Source: Platanthera guangdongensis
Lineage: Eukaryota > Streptophyta > Magnoliopsida > Asparagales > Orchidaceae
DNA length: 64,000 nucleotides
Assembly (NCBI GenBank): GCA_039583875.1
Contig: CM077155.1
Location: 6,622,043-6,686,042, forward strand
Direction: 5' to 3'
The translations under genes were made by a program, and so were the position numbers. The notes below the pieces were generated by a model. It saw only the letters and a program-made list of their open reading frames with translations, had not been told where the DNA came from and did not search any database. Each line of letters opens with the position of its first letter. The stretch's first letter is position 1. This document shows positions 23,392-37,535 of the stretch, piece by piece.

Positions 23392-24271
23392 TGTTGGAAG
23401 CGAAAAATGGGCACACAAAAGAGCAGAATAGCTTCTCTATTATAACAAACAAAATTACAAGGCTACAATACAATACAACTCCGCTATGAGTTACAACTTA
23501 ATACTTCACTCCAAAAGTCATGCACACACTAATACAAGAAAAATAGATAATCGTTGCTTCTCGAAAAAATAATGGACATGCAGTCCGCCGAGAGTTGTCC
23601 GCTTTCTTTGTCCGCCAAGAGCCTGCTAACAAAACATATGCTGCTGCACTTTACGGCCTCAAAATTTTGTCCGCCAAAATTCTGTTCGCAAGAAATCTGT
23701 TTGCAAGAAATCTGTTCGCAGATTTCTTTTCTTGTTCGCAAAAAGAACAGTCCGCCACTTTTCTTATTTGGCTCTAGGAAGGAATCCGCCAATAGGAGAC
23801 CGCAGCTCATGCAATGCTTAACCTTGCCAGGCTTTTTCTGTCCGCCAAATTGCTGTCCACTAGAAGGAGTTCGCCAGAATTACCGCGCTTTACAAAGCTA
23901 TTCGTAAGAGGCTGTCCACAAGGAACTATTCACACTGCTTTTCTAAGCAGCAAAACCAGTCCGCTGCCTTTTTACTATTCCGGTGCTATGTATCCAACCT
24001 TCCCGCACAGCTATTTCAGTCCGCAATATTACTTCATGCGCCTTTTAATATGCTTCGGGGGGAGAGGCAAGATTTTTCTGCTGCTATACATCTCCTTTTA
24101 TAGGTTTTAATTATGAATAGGAGCATGCCACGTAGCACATAATTCACGTCACTATCCTCCTTATCTTAAATGCCCAGCCAATTCTGCTGCCTATAATTAA
24201 TATATTTATTTATATTAAATATTGATTTTGGTCATTTGACTTCGGTCAAACAAGGAACATTTCTGCCAACA
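23392..24271 (-). repeat. 5' LTR of the intact copia element
   Basis: Minus strand, TGTTGGCAGAAATG...CGCTTCCAACA. TATAAAA at 24102-24096 lies about 170 bp from the LTR start. Downstream of it, so probably in the transcribed part, many copies of GTCCGCC(AA) or GTTCGCA are scattered from about 24025 to 23582. Confidence 0.95.
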
Positions 24272-24544
24272 ATATCATCGCCCCCCCAAAAAAGGACGGA
24301 CAACATTTTGCATTCCAAGCCTCCAATTAAAGATAAGCACCTTCTAAATTTATTTCCTCACATGCATGGACAGTACTTGTAATTTTAGAAAAACAAAATT
24401 TACTAGAAACTGAAAAAGCACAAGGGGAAGAGAAACAAGAAGAAACAAAGGTACTCAATACTGTTCTTAATGTAAAAGAGAAAGCTTGAAAACCTGAAAC
24501 TTTTAGTGATTCTTACCATCTAAAGAAGACCCTGGACTGGAGCC

Positions 24545-24551
24545 TATAAAT
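24545..24551 (+). promoter_or_regulatory. TATA box of the subtilase gene
   Basis: TATAAAT lies 39 bp upstream of the ATG at 24590. A start about 30 bp downstream would leave a very short 5' leader. Only 24277-24589 is ancestral promoter sequence, since the copia LTR and its duplicated target begin upstream of it. Confidence 0.55.
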
Positions 24552-24589
24552 GCCCCTCAAGCAATGCCAAGCTATCCTACATCACACTC

Positions 24590-27024
<2,435 letters not shown>

Positions 27025-28907
27025 GTATATTTCCATTCCTGCAGCATCTTCAATCGAAGTTTCCCCACCAAAAATTTTTATTTCTGCAACTCTAAGATGT
27101 GATTTGGAATTCCTCCAACAAGAGATCTCATTAGTTCAACACAACCCTTCAAAATAGATATATCAGTTGATCTTAAAAAATTAATAACAGTTTTAATTGG
27201 TTTAGTACTATTAAATAAGGAGAAATTAAAATATGCTAAGGATTTCTCTCAGTTGAAGCACCACTTTTTTAGATTCTATATCCATCACACTGAACAGACC
27301 TGATGAACCATTTAAAGATTCAAAATTCTATAAGATGGAAGTTGGGAGATGCAATGATGGGTTTTTTCTTTTAGGCTAGAAAAATTGATTATTTTGTTTC
27401 AAGCATTTTCCCACAAAAAGTTAGGAAAACATCTTCAAAATTGGATCTTCATTTGCCCAATTCTTTTTTGATGATGGAAACAAAGTATAGCCAAATGGGG
27501 CAGAAGTTATTTTCTCTGATGCAATAAATTTTAACTAAAGTAATCACATTCCACTAAACAGATTTTTTATGTGTGATTCTTCAGAAGGTATTAGTAAAAA
27601 AAGTGAACTCTGGGTTAAAATCTTATTTACAAATTTTATGTATTGTTATTTTAATAAGCATATGATGTTTTATGTATACACTTGTTTATACATTTTAATG
27701 CAAGAAATCTAGGTTAAAGAGGTCAAATTATTTGTATTTTCACAAATAAATTTTAAATTGAGGTATAATATATTGTAATTAGGAAACGAGTGACTTTAAA
27801 ATACCCACTTCATGATTCCTTGTTTTAGGAATTAATTATTCATGAGAGTTGCATTTCAAGAAAAAACATGATAAGCCATCACCAAAACAAAGATGACATC
27901 ACGAGCTACTTATTAATACATGGAGTAAGGTCAAACAGGGATATGATCATTAACGATGATGTGCTCTATGGAGATGGGCATGGAATAACTTTGGGACTAC
28001 TCACTAAATAGGGCGCATAATTGGATCATGGGATGACAATAGAAAATAAAATAAGAGAAGAAATGATAGAGTGCATAGAGTGAAGGGAATGACTTGAACA
28101 TGGCCATGGAGATCATAGTTCTCGGGCAGGCCAACCCGTATCAGAGCTCGTTCGGGTTGACACTCATCGGAGGAGGGGTTAGCATAGTCGTATGGACAAT
28201 TCGAACCCATCGCTGCGTTCAGACGGAATATTTTCTATCTATTTGCTCTTTTTTTGCACATTCTTTATGCATATTTTTGTGTGTATCATGACGGCCAATG
28301 AAAGTCATCCATTGTGTATTTCTATCCTATAAATATAGTCGTGGAGTTCTTTTTAAGGGAATTGCAAAAATTTGAGTGAAGCATTAGGTGTCGAAGCCTA
28401 ATCCTTGCTTCGCCTTCATTTGACTGAATCCCCCCTTCATCCCAACCAGTTAACGATTATTATCCTCACATAAACCCACAATCTCCCTACAACCACCTAA
28501 GGAACTATTGGAACCACACGGTTTTGTGAAGGAATTGTCATCGAGTATCCCTGGACAGAGAAGGAAGGCCTCTCCCCCACAGTCGAAGCATTTTTTCCAT
28601 CCTATAATCCTCTAAAGCATGCTCCCTCCTAGCCCAGTTCATGTTGTCACCCCTGTTACTTCCAGGAACGACATTGGCACCGGACACTGGTGCTTGAGAA
28701 GTTTGTTCACAGGAACTACTCGTCAGCTACCACCTTGCGGTCCTTACCTCAATACACCGCCACAGTGTCTTGCCAACCATCCACATCCCAATTTACAGCC
28801 TTGGCAGCAGTCACAGTGCTTGTCTAGCGTCTGATCCATCAACCATCAACCTTCAGAGGCTCGAATTTCCTGTTCTTCCCTAGTTTCCAACTGCCCAGCA
28901 TGATAAC

Positions 28908-30800
28908 TGAAAGAAATAGTGCCTAACCACCTAGAGGGGGGGGGGGGGGGTGAATAGGTGTTCTTTTTCTTTTTACTTTAAAGGCAGATAAACTGTAATT
29001 AACTTTAAACAACAAATGCAATTCTACAGCTATCACAACACAGCAACCACAAAAACTAACATTCACAGAGTGCACACAGTGTTTATAGTGGTTCCCCAAG
29101 GTCTCGGTACATTCACTTTCCCCCTTCGCCTATCTAGTAGTGTACTAGATTCGGCCTAACTTCTGCACTTCTCCTCAGATCCTCAGATCTTACAGCTCAG
29201 AACCCCAAACCAGGTTCCTACAACTCAGAGTATCCTCACTCCTACAACTCAGGCACAAAACTCTACCACTCAGTTTTCACCAAGACCTACACTCAGGCTA
29301 AACAGCTCTACCTCAGCCTTCAATCAAGGCCTACACTCAGAGAATTGAATCTCCTACACTCAGGCACAAAAGCTCTACCTCAGCCTTTATAGTTTAGGCT
29401 TACAACTCAGATCCCTTAGGATCCTACAAGAATTTAATAATACAAGGTAATTAATCACAACTCTGACTGAGAGAGATGAGTTGACTGGCTTCTTGATGAG
29501 TTCTTAGAAGAACTTGGCAAAGATCAACCTCCCTTAGCTTTCTTCAAAGTTTCTTGAATTAGAACTCAGTAGGGTTGAATCTCCTGTGCAGATGATCTTC
29601 AATCAACTGCTGTCTTGTGATTCATATCTCAATCTGAATCTCACTTACCAGCCTGGTTCAGCAGCTGCTCTTCTTAGAAGGAGCTCTCTCTCTCCAACTT
29701 CTTAGATCTTCTGTCGAAGGTCTTCTTTTTTTGTGTTGTTAGATCTCTATCTTCTGATTGATTGATTCTCTCAAATTCTATCAATTATTATATTCTGTTG
29801 AAGGAGAAAGACCTTTATATAGTCTTCCTCCAAGGTAACCGGCTGATCCGGTTTCTAACAACCTCTGACAGCTTTGACAGTTGTAGTTGATCGGTTGAGA
29901 ATAACAGCTGTCAAGTCATCCAGTCACTTCTTGAAATCACTATCACTGTCTAAAAGTGTCGAGACAGATAGTCATTATGTGTCGACACAAATAGACTAAG
30001 TGTCGACACAAGTGAACTAAGTGTCGACACTAGCCTTGTTGGTGTCGACACAACTCCTTGTGTTGTTATAACAGCTTCTCGACACTGCTTCTTCAGAATG
30101 TGTCGACACTGATTCTGTGTGTCGACACAAGCCTTCTGTTAAATGTGTCGACACTGAATGAGTGTGTCGACACAAGTATTTCTTCTTTAACACTTGACTG
30201 AATTCTGCTGTGTGTCGGCACATCTCCTTTGTGTCGACACATTCCTTCTTGTGTTGAAACTTGCTGAGTGTCGACACATCTCCTTTGTGTCGACACTTGC
30301 CTCTAAGTGCTGAATCTTGCTGAGTGTCGACACATCTCCTTTGTGTCGACACTTGCCTTCTTTTACTTTAACTTTGGTGAAGCTTGCTGAGTGTCGACAC
30401 TGATTCTTGGTGTCGACACAGTCGATGTCGACTAACCTTCTCTGAGTGTCGACACTGCCTCTAAGTGTCGACATAGCTCATGTTGATAATTCTTCACAGT
30501 GTGTCGACACTGCTTCTAAGTGTCGACACTTTTCTTCTGGTGTCGACTCTGCCTTTCCTGGTGTCGACACAATTACTCCTAGTGTCGACACATCTTCTCT
30601 AGGTGTCGACACAAGCCTTCTTAAGTGTCGACACTTTTTTTCTAGGAGTCGACACATGGACTTAGAAATTTTTCTGCATTTCCTGCAATTACTTAACCTG
30701 CACATATAAACTCAAAGCACATCAAATACACCTTGATGTATATCATTGAGTAGGGTGAGGCTTCTTCAAATCTGGTACACATTTTTCAATGTACCCAATA
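28908..30800 (-). repeat. 3' LTR of the 12.6-kb copia element
   Basis: 1893 bp, same layout as the 5' LTR: array 30660-29956 and TATA at 29821-29812. The first two bases read TA instead of TG (minus strand), a terminal mutation. A G-run near 28935-28950 is longer than in the other LTR. Confidence 0.92.
29956..30660. repeat. Array of palindrome GTGTCGACAC in U3 (3' LTR)
   Basis: About 28 exact or near-exact copies of the 10-bp palindrome GTGTCGACAC, spaced irregularly by about 10-35 bp. In the element's orientation they sit upstream of the LTR TATA box, an enhancer-like position. They are irregular in spacing and palindromic, so this is not a satellite or a CRISPR array. Confidence 0.93.
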
Positions 30801-31029
30801 ATCTCCCCCGATTTGGAGAAGTCATAACCCTTAGTCAATGATATACATCATACATAACAAATACTCAATATGATGTATAACAATATTAAATGACAGGGTA
30901 AATACTAAACAAAACAAGTATAAACAATCATCACAGAAAAAGCAATGTAATAAATTGAACATCAAACATAGTTTTGTTACAACTTTCAACATTTTTATTA
31001 ATCAAAAGTTTACATGGAGTTTAATGCAA

Positions 31030-33885
31030 ATGATTACAAATTTGTAAAATTAAGAAAAATTCTATCATATGGCTGCTCTGGCTCCTTGATAACAATGCCC
31101 TTTCCAGATTGAATATTTGCTTGAACTGGAGCATCATTGTCATCAGCAGGCTTCTTTCCCTTAAGATCTTTCTTTTTTTGTTCTTCAGCTCTTATCTTCT
31201 GTCTCTCAAAATAATGATAAGGATTAGGGAAATACTTGCTAGGCTCCTGTGCATTAGGAGGTAGCTTCCCTAATTTAGCCTTTCTTCTGTATTGTACTAT
31301 GGCCTCTTGCCTAGCTTCATGTTTTTTCCACTCTTGGTCAGAATACCATTTGCCACTCTCTAGGAAATTATCTTTTGCAGCCTTCCAAGCAGTTAATATG
31401 ATATTCCTAGAGGTTGGGCTCCACTGTTCAAAATCAGGTCTTAACTCTGTCTGTTCTCTGAACCTCTTCTTAGATAATTGAGCTTCTTGCTCTTTTAATA
31501 ATGCCTATTGCTCTTTTAATATTGCCTCTGGCACAGGCTGTACTACTTTTTCAAAAATAATATTTTGATTACCCTCAGGAGGACTATACATAGATTGTAC
31601 CTCCTGATGTATCATGTCAAAATCTGCAGGAGGGTAGATCACCTGAGCTACTTCAGCTTGTTCTCCTCCAAAATATGCAGGATTTGTCCCAGATTCTGTC
31701 ACATTATCATCATCACACAAGGGTGGATATCCAAGGGTAGCTCTGATGCTGTTTGAAATCCATTTAGCATAATCAGAGCCTGCTTTGACTAACACCCTCT
31801 CCCCCTTTATGACTTCTCTTTTTATATGATCCCTAAGATCAGCCTTCTGAAATCTGATTTGAGCATTCAGATAGTTAACTTCATCTTTATAAAAAAGTTT
31901 TAACCTTTAAAGCTTTTCAGTGATAGCCTTTTGAGAATCTTCAATGCCAGTTTTAACAGCAGTTAGGCTCGCTTGTAAGTGCAGATCAAATTCTTCCTTG
32001 GCAGTAGCACTTTCTGCAGTCTGTGCAGTAACTAGATTTTTCATTTCAGTTACTATCACATTATGTGATTCAGTTAAATTTTCATTCATTCTAATCTGAT
32101 TCTCAAGATCATATCCTTGTTTTACTGCCATGTCATCAACCTGTGTCTTTATCTGCGCTTGATGAGTAGCCAGATATACCACTGCATTGCCTCCTTTATG
32201 AAAGCAGTCAGTGATTTCCTTTTTATGTTGATTTACTTCAAATCTTATATACTTTATGTCTTGAGCTAAGGAAAATTGTAACTCCTTATGATGCTCATCC
32301 ATATAAGTTTCCATAGCCTTTCTTTGCTCATCCAGTTTTATTTGCAATGCCACCAACATAGAACAATAATCAATTGTTGGATCTTGTTGTGGAGCAACTG
32401 TTTGTAAAGCTTTCTTGTAGCTTTGACTCCTCTTGAAGACCATGAGCTTCCTTTTCTTTGCCTGAACCTCAGCAGCATTTTCAGAATCTGAGGCACTAGC
32501 TATATCTACTCTATCCTGTGGAGTTGGAGGTAAGTCCTGAGCAGTCTTTGGTAGCTCCCCCTCTGTCCTTTGCTCTTCAGTTTCTTTTCTAGCAGTCTCC
32601 TCTTGTGATCTTTCATGCTCCCCCTCAAGATGAACTGACTCCCCTCAACAGCTGCTTCCTTTCCCTCAAAATCTGTCTATAGGAGATCAGGGAACAACAC
32701 TTCTAGAGTAAACTCCTGTTGAGTAGGGACAGGAGAATCTCCAATCTCAGGAGCTTCATCAACAGCAGATGTGTCTTCCATGACAACATCCTGTGGTTGA
32801 CTAGGTAGTTGAGTATGCTGATCAACATCAAGTAATGATTCAGTCAATACTTCATCCTCAATATTGAAAATAGATTGATTAACTTCATTAATTACCTCAA
32901 GAATTGTTTGGGTTGCCCTTTCACTATCTAAGTGAGTTGGCTCATCCAAATGTTGAGGCTCCCCCTGGTGTAGATCCAGGTGAATGGGGCTAGCTGATGA
33001 TTGCTCCCCCTGCCTCTATGCATCTTCAGGTCTTACTGGTGACTGTCCAACATTTCTTCCCTCTCCATCATCAGAACTAAAAATCACTTGCTCTTCTGAG
33101 CTACTTGAGGATTCAGAAGCCACAATGGCTTTCTTCTGTCTCTTCTTCTGAGGTGTTTCCTTCTCTGGTGTAGGCATTTCTTTGGTTAACACTCTATCTC
33201 ACCTTGAGATAATTCTAACATTCATTCTCCTCATGTGGTTTATCTTTGAACCTGCAGCTTGGTTCATCACTTCAGGAATCACTCCAGATAAGTATAAACT
33301 CATAATTCTACCCAGATTGGGCTTCTTCAGACTTTCCTTTATCTTGTCAAATATTACTGCTGACCAATCAGTCTTGAGTTTGAAAATAATCATTGTCATC
33401 AAACTGAACATGTAAGCTGATATTCTATCATGCCCACTTGGCTTACTCAGGATTACCTTGCCTACTATTTCAGATAAAAACTTCCCCTGCATGTTCATGC
33501 CTTTCCTATTGAAAACTGATCCAATCTTCATGCTTGAATCAAGTCCACACCAGTGCAGTGCCTCTCTTGTCTTTGATGCTGGTACATCTTCTTCTTCTTT
33601 AATCCTAGGGAGATGTAGAACTTTTCTTAGACTTTTCGGGGTGACCTTCACCTTTGCCCCATGGACCGTGGACTTAATCTTGAGTCCAGTTTCATCAAGT
33701 GTAGCTGCACTGAAGAATTCAAGGACCTCCTTCTTCCAAATCTTGATTGGTTCTGAAACAAGATATTCTAACCCAGTCTCTGCAATTAGGGTTACAACAC
33801 CTTGTATTTCTGGTTCTGCGTCGTCAAAGGCATGTCGCACGAGCTCATAACCTTCATTGATGTTCTCTTCTAGCTTGGGCGCCAT
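31030..33885 (-). pseudogene. Post-pol accessory ORF of the copia element, decayed
   Basis: A coding-like region of about 2.85 kb after pol, starting MAPKLEENINEGYELV at 33885. The first ~225 residues (to 33199) form a globular domain with VLEFFSAATLDETGLKI and SLRKVLHLPRI. This resembles the 'putative plant transposon protein' type domain, but the match is from memory. Then come a Ser/Glu-rich stretch, a long charged coiled-coil-like segment (32443-31907) and a Lys-rich C-terminus (to about 31030). Lesions: TGA at 33197-33199, TAG near 33013, a frameshift between 32677 and 32443, and stops near 31907 and 31505. The first stop overlaps a donor-like AAGGTGAGA, so splicing is possible. No membrane segment was noticed, which argues against an envelope protein. 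Confidence 0.65.
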
Positions 33886-33924
33886 TAGGGTTTGAAGAAA
33901 TTTTGAATTTAGAGAAGAGAGATG

Positions 33925-34366
33925 TCGACACACAAGTTTGGTCTCGAAACTATGGAGAGCGTGTCGACAAATAATGGTGAAGACCTATTTATACCTTTCT
34001 AAGATTGAAGGTGAAAAGGCGCGTCAAAATACTTGAAATGTGTCGACACTGTTGAAAAGTGTCGACACATACTTCTAATGTCTCGACAACAATGTGTCGA
34101 CACAAATATAGTCGACAGAATATATGTGTCGACACTTATACATCTTAGCTCGACGATTAGTCGAAACTCTACTCGACGAATTCTGTGTTAATCCTAAGTG
34201 TCGACACCACTCTGGATGTGTCGACACCTACTCTGGATGTGTCGACACTAATTCTCTGAAGTGTCGACACAGACTGTCTAGATGTGTCGACATCATTTCT
34301 CTGAAATGTCTACACCACTTCTCTGTGTCGACACAGACAACTCTGTGTGTCGACACTATTTTACTT
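33925..34366. repeat. Third GTGTCGACAC array, between pol and the post-pol ORF
   Basis: About 15 copies of GTGTCGACAC or close variants, lying outside the LTRs in the spacer after the RNase H end (34381) and around a TATA box at 33995-33984. Spacer texts (ACTCTGGAT, ATTCTCTGAA) differ from those in the LTR arrays, so it is not a simple LTR copy. Confidence 0.9.
33984..33995 (-). promoter_or_regulatory. Internal TATA box in front of the post-pol ORF
   Basis: Minus-strand GGTATAAATAGG lies about 100 bp upstream of the ATG at 33885. The intervening leader ends CTTCAAACCCTAATGGCG, a start context common in plant genes. Function as a separate promoter is inferred from this layout. Confidence 0.55.
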
Positions 34367-34380
34367 AGTCAATTTTTAAA

Positions 34381-37300
34381 CTATTCTAAGTTTAACATAC
34401 CTAATTCAATTTTAAAATTATTGAATTTGGTTTCATCTAGTGACTTAGTAAACATATTAGCTAACTGATTATCTGTTTTAACATATTCTAGTGATATGTC
34501 TCCTTTTTCTACATGTTTTCTAAGAAAATGGTATTTAATTTTTATGTGCTTAGTCCTACTATGGGAGACGAGATTATTTGCAATAGAAATGGCACTTGTA
34601 GAATCACAAAGTAAAGGTGTTCTACTTACTTGAATACCATAATCTTCTAGCTGGTGTTGAATCCATAAAAGTTGTGCACAGCAGCTTCCTACAGTAACAT
34701 ATTCTGACTCAGCTGTGGAGATAGTCACACTGGTCTGCTTCTTACTGCTCTAAGACACCAGCCTTGCACATAGAAATTGACAGGTTCCTGTAGTACTCTT
34801 TCTATATTCCTTGCAGCCTGCAAAATCTGCATCTGAATAACCCGTCAGTACAAAATCTTCATTCCTAGGGTACCAAAGGCCTAGATAAGGTGTGCCCTTA
34901 AGATATCTCAAAATCCTTTTGACTGCAGTCAGATGAGATTCTTTAGGGCATGCTTGGTACCTAGCACAGACACATGTAGCATACATGATATCTGGTCTAC
35001 TAGCAGTTAAATACAGTAGGGAGCCAACTATCCCTCTATACAAAGTTTCATCTACAGGTTTCCGTGCATCATCTTTGCTTAGAGACATGCTTGACCTCAT
35101 AGGAGTTTTCATGGTAGTGGATGATTCCATACCATACTTCTTTATCAACTCTAGGGTGAACTTAGACTGGCATATGGACAAGTCATTTTCAGTCTGTCTA
35201 ACTTGGAGACCTAAGAAGAATTTAAGTTCCCCCATACTGCTCATTTCAAATTTTTCTTGCATAAGTTTTGCAAACTTTCTGTAGACCCAAATATTATGTC
35301 ATCTACATATATCTGGACTAAGATAATCTTGACTTTAGATTCCCTAAGGAATAGAGTTTTGTCTATTTTCCCCCTTGAGAATTTGTTCTCAATGAGGAAA
35401 CTAGATAGGGTTTCATACCAAGCTCTTGGGGCTTATTTTAACTCATACAAAGCCTTCTTAAGTCTATAAACATAATCAGATATAAGACAATCAACAAAAC
35501 CTGATGGCTGCTCTACATAACTTCTTCCTTCAGATTTCCATTCAGAAAAGCTGACTTAACATCCATTTGATATACCTTGAACCTTTGATATGTTGCATAG
35601 ACAAGGAACATCCTTATTGCTTCCAGTCTTGCTACTGGAGCAAAGGTTTGATCAAAATCAACACTTTCTTCCTGTCTATATCCTTTTGCAACAAGTCTAG
35701 CTTTATTCTTTATAATGATTCCATTCTCATCCAACTTGTTCCTAAAGATCCACTTAGTTCCAATAATGTTGTGATCCTTGGGTGTAGGAACCAGCTCCCA
35801 GACCTTGCATCTCTTGAATTGATTCAGCTCCTCTTGCATGACATCAATCCAATGAGAGTCTAGAATTACTTCCTCAAACTTCTTTGGTTCTACTTGAGAT
35901 AGGAAGCTGGAGTAAAGAACTGTACTCAGATTCCTGCTCCTTGTTTGCACTCCTTGTCTGGGATCTCCAATTATTTGATTGGCTGGATGATCCTTTAGGT
36001 GCCTATTTGCTGGAGGCAGCCTGTCTTCAGGTTGTACACCTTCAGCTTCTTCAATATGCTGTACTTCTTGGACTTCTTCAGCATCAGGAGTATCTTGTAC
36101 TCCCCCTGAACAACAGCCACCATATTCCACTTGCTGATTTGCAGTAGAACCTTCTGTAATGGTAAGCTTGTCCATCTTCTCAGTTATACATGTAGAGCTG
36201 CAAACACTACTTGGCAATTCACAGTTAATGAGTCTTGCTTCATCAAAAACTACATGTACAGACTCTTCTACAACTTGAGTAATCAAGTTGTAGACCCTAT
36301 AAGCCTTACTATTGTTGCTGTACCCAACAAAGATCCGCTCTTGGGATTTGGCAGCAAACTTAGTTAGATAAGACTTTCCATTGTTAAGTATATAACACTT
36401 GCAACCAAAGATCCTGAAATAGGATAAATTTGGTTTTCTGCCCTTCACAATCTCATAGGGGGTCTTCTTGTGGCTTTTGGTGATAGTAGCTCTATTGATT
36501 ACATGACATGCAGTGTTTACTGTCTCAGCCCAGAAATATTCTGGGAGTGAAGTGTCATTCAATAGGGTTCTACCAGCCTCTATCAAAGTTTTATTCTTCC
36601 TTCAACAATTCCATTTTGCTGAGGTGTTCTTAGTGAGGAAAATTCCTAAAAAATCTCAAACTCTTCACACAGTTTTGTCATACTTTCAGACTGAAATTCA
36701 GTACCATGGTCACCTTTGATTTTGACCACTGTACTGTCCAATTCATTCTGAATTTGTTTAACAAAACTATATAAGATACTTGGGGTTTCAGATTTTTATC
36801 TTAGGAAGAACACCCAGGAATATCTTGAATAGTCATCTACAACCACAAATGTGTAGACCTTCCTACCTATACTGTGAACTGGCATTAGACCAAAAAGATC
36901 GATATGCAAGAGATATAGACACCTCACAGAATCCTTGTTCTCAAGGCTATGAAAGGTGGATTTGGTCTGCTTGCCTTTTTGACAAGCTGAGCATATTCCA
37001 TCTTTTATACACTTAACTTGAGGACCATTCCTCACTAACTCTTTGCTAAAGAGTTGGTCAATTGTCTTATAGTTAAGATGAGTCAGCCTCTTGTGCCATT
37101 TAACACAATGTGAGACTCTTTCATCAGCTACAAGACAAATAGGAGAAACATTGTTCTCACACATAAAGTCTAGACAATAGACATTTTTCTTCCTATATCC
37201 TGTCAGAATGATCTTTTGATCATTTGACCTTTTGATATGACAACCATTCTTGACAAATGAGATGTCATATCATAAATCACTCAGCTGACTTATGCTAATG

Positions 37301-37535
37301 AGGTTATGTTTCAAACCCTTTACATAAGCCACTTGAGTAATTGTAATCAGGTTACTAGAAATGTTATTAAAGCATTTGATGATTCCTTTTTCTGAACCAC
37401 CAAAGGTAACTTTAGGACCATCCTTGATAGGTGTATAGTCTTTCAGCAACCCCTAGTTCCAGTCATGTGCCTGGAACATCCACTATCCAAGTACCATATA
37501 GGGGCATGACCACTTGGACTCACCTGCAAAACAGA
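34381..37535 (-). pseudogene. Copia protease-integrase-RT-RNase H region, broken
   Basis: In minus-strand order: protease WYLDSGCSRHMTG (about 37500-37460), pre-integrase VKWHKRLTHLNY and CSACQKGKQTKS (37164-36796), integrase middle and end with [11 protein letters not shown] (36586 on), reverse transcriptase [26 protein letters not shown] and YVDDIIFG (about 35310-35290), then RNase H GYSDADFAGC and STAESEY (to 34381). The protease Asp and the YVDD box are intact, but frameshifts separate the pieces (near 37170, 36600, 35510-35260 and 34740). The region cannot make one protein. Confidence 0.9.

Larger units (their letters stand above)
18319..24271 (-). mobile_element. Complete, structurally intact Ty1/copia retrotransposon (5953 bp)
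   Basis: Two 880-bp LTRs (18319-19198 and 23392-24271) differ at only three positions by eye. Both have TGTTGG...CCAACA termini, and the element is flanked by the perfect duplication ATATC (18314-18318 and 24272-24276). Minus-strand order is 5' LTR, PBS, one long gag-pol frame, PPT, 3' LTR. No lesion is seen in the polyprotein. These features mark a recent and possibly still mobile insertion. Its 5' LTR lies 318 bp from the start codon of the protease gene and is transcribed away from it. Confidence 0.97.

Noticed and set aside
29956..30660. Regular short repeats separated by unique text, reminiscent of a CRISPR array
   Set aside because: Repeats are 10-bp palindromes with irregular 10-35 bp spacing inside a plant LTR, present in both LTRs, with no cas genes.
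31030..33885. Reading the post-pol ORF as a retroviral-type envelope gene
   Set aside because: No signal peptide or membrane-spanning segment is visible; composition is globular plus coiled coil and Lys-rich, so I call it only an accessory ORF.
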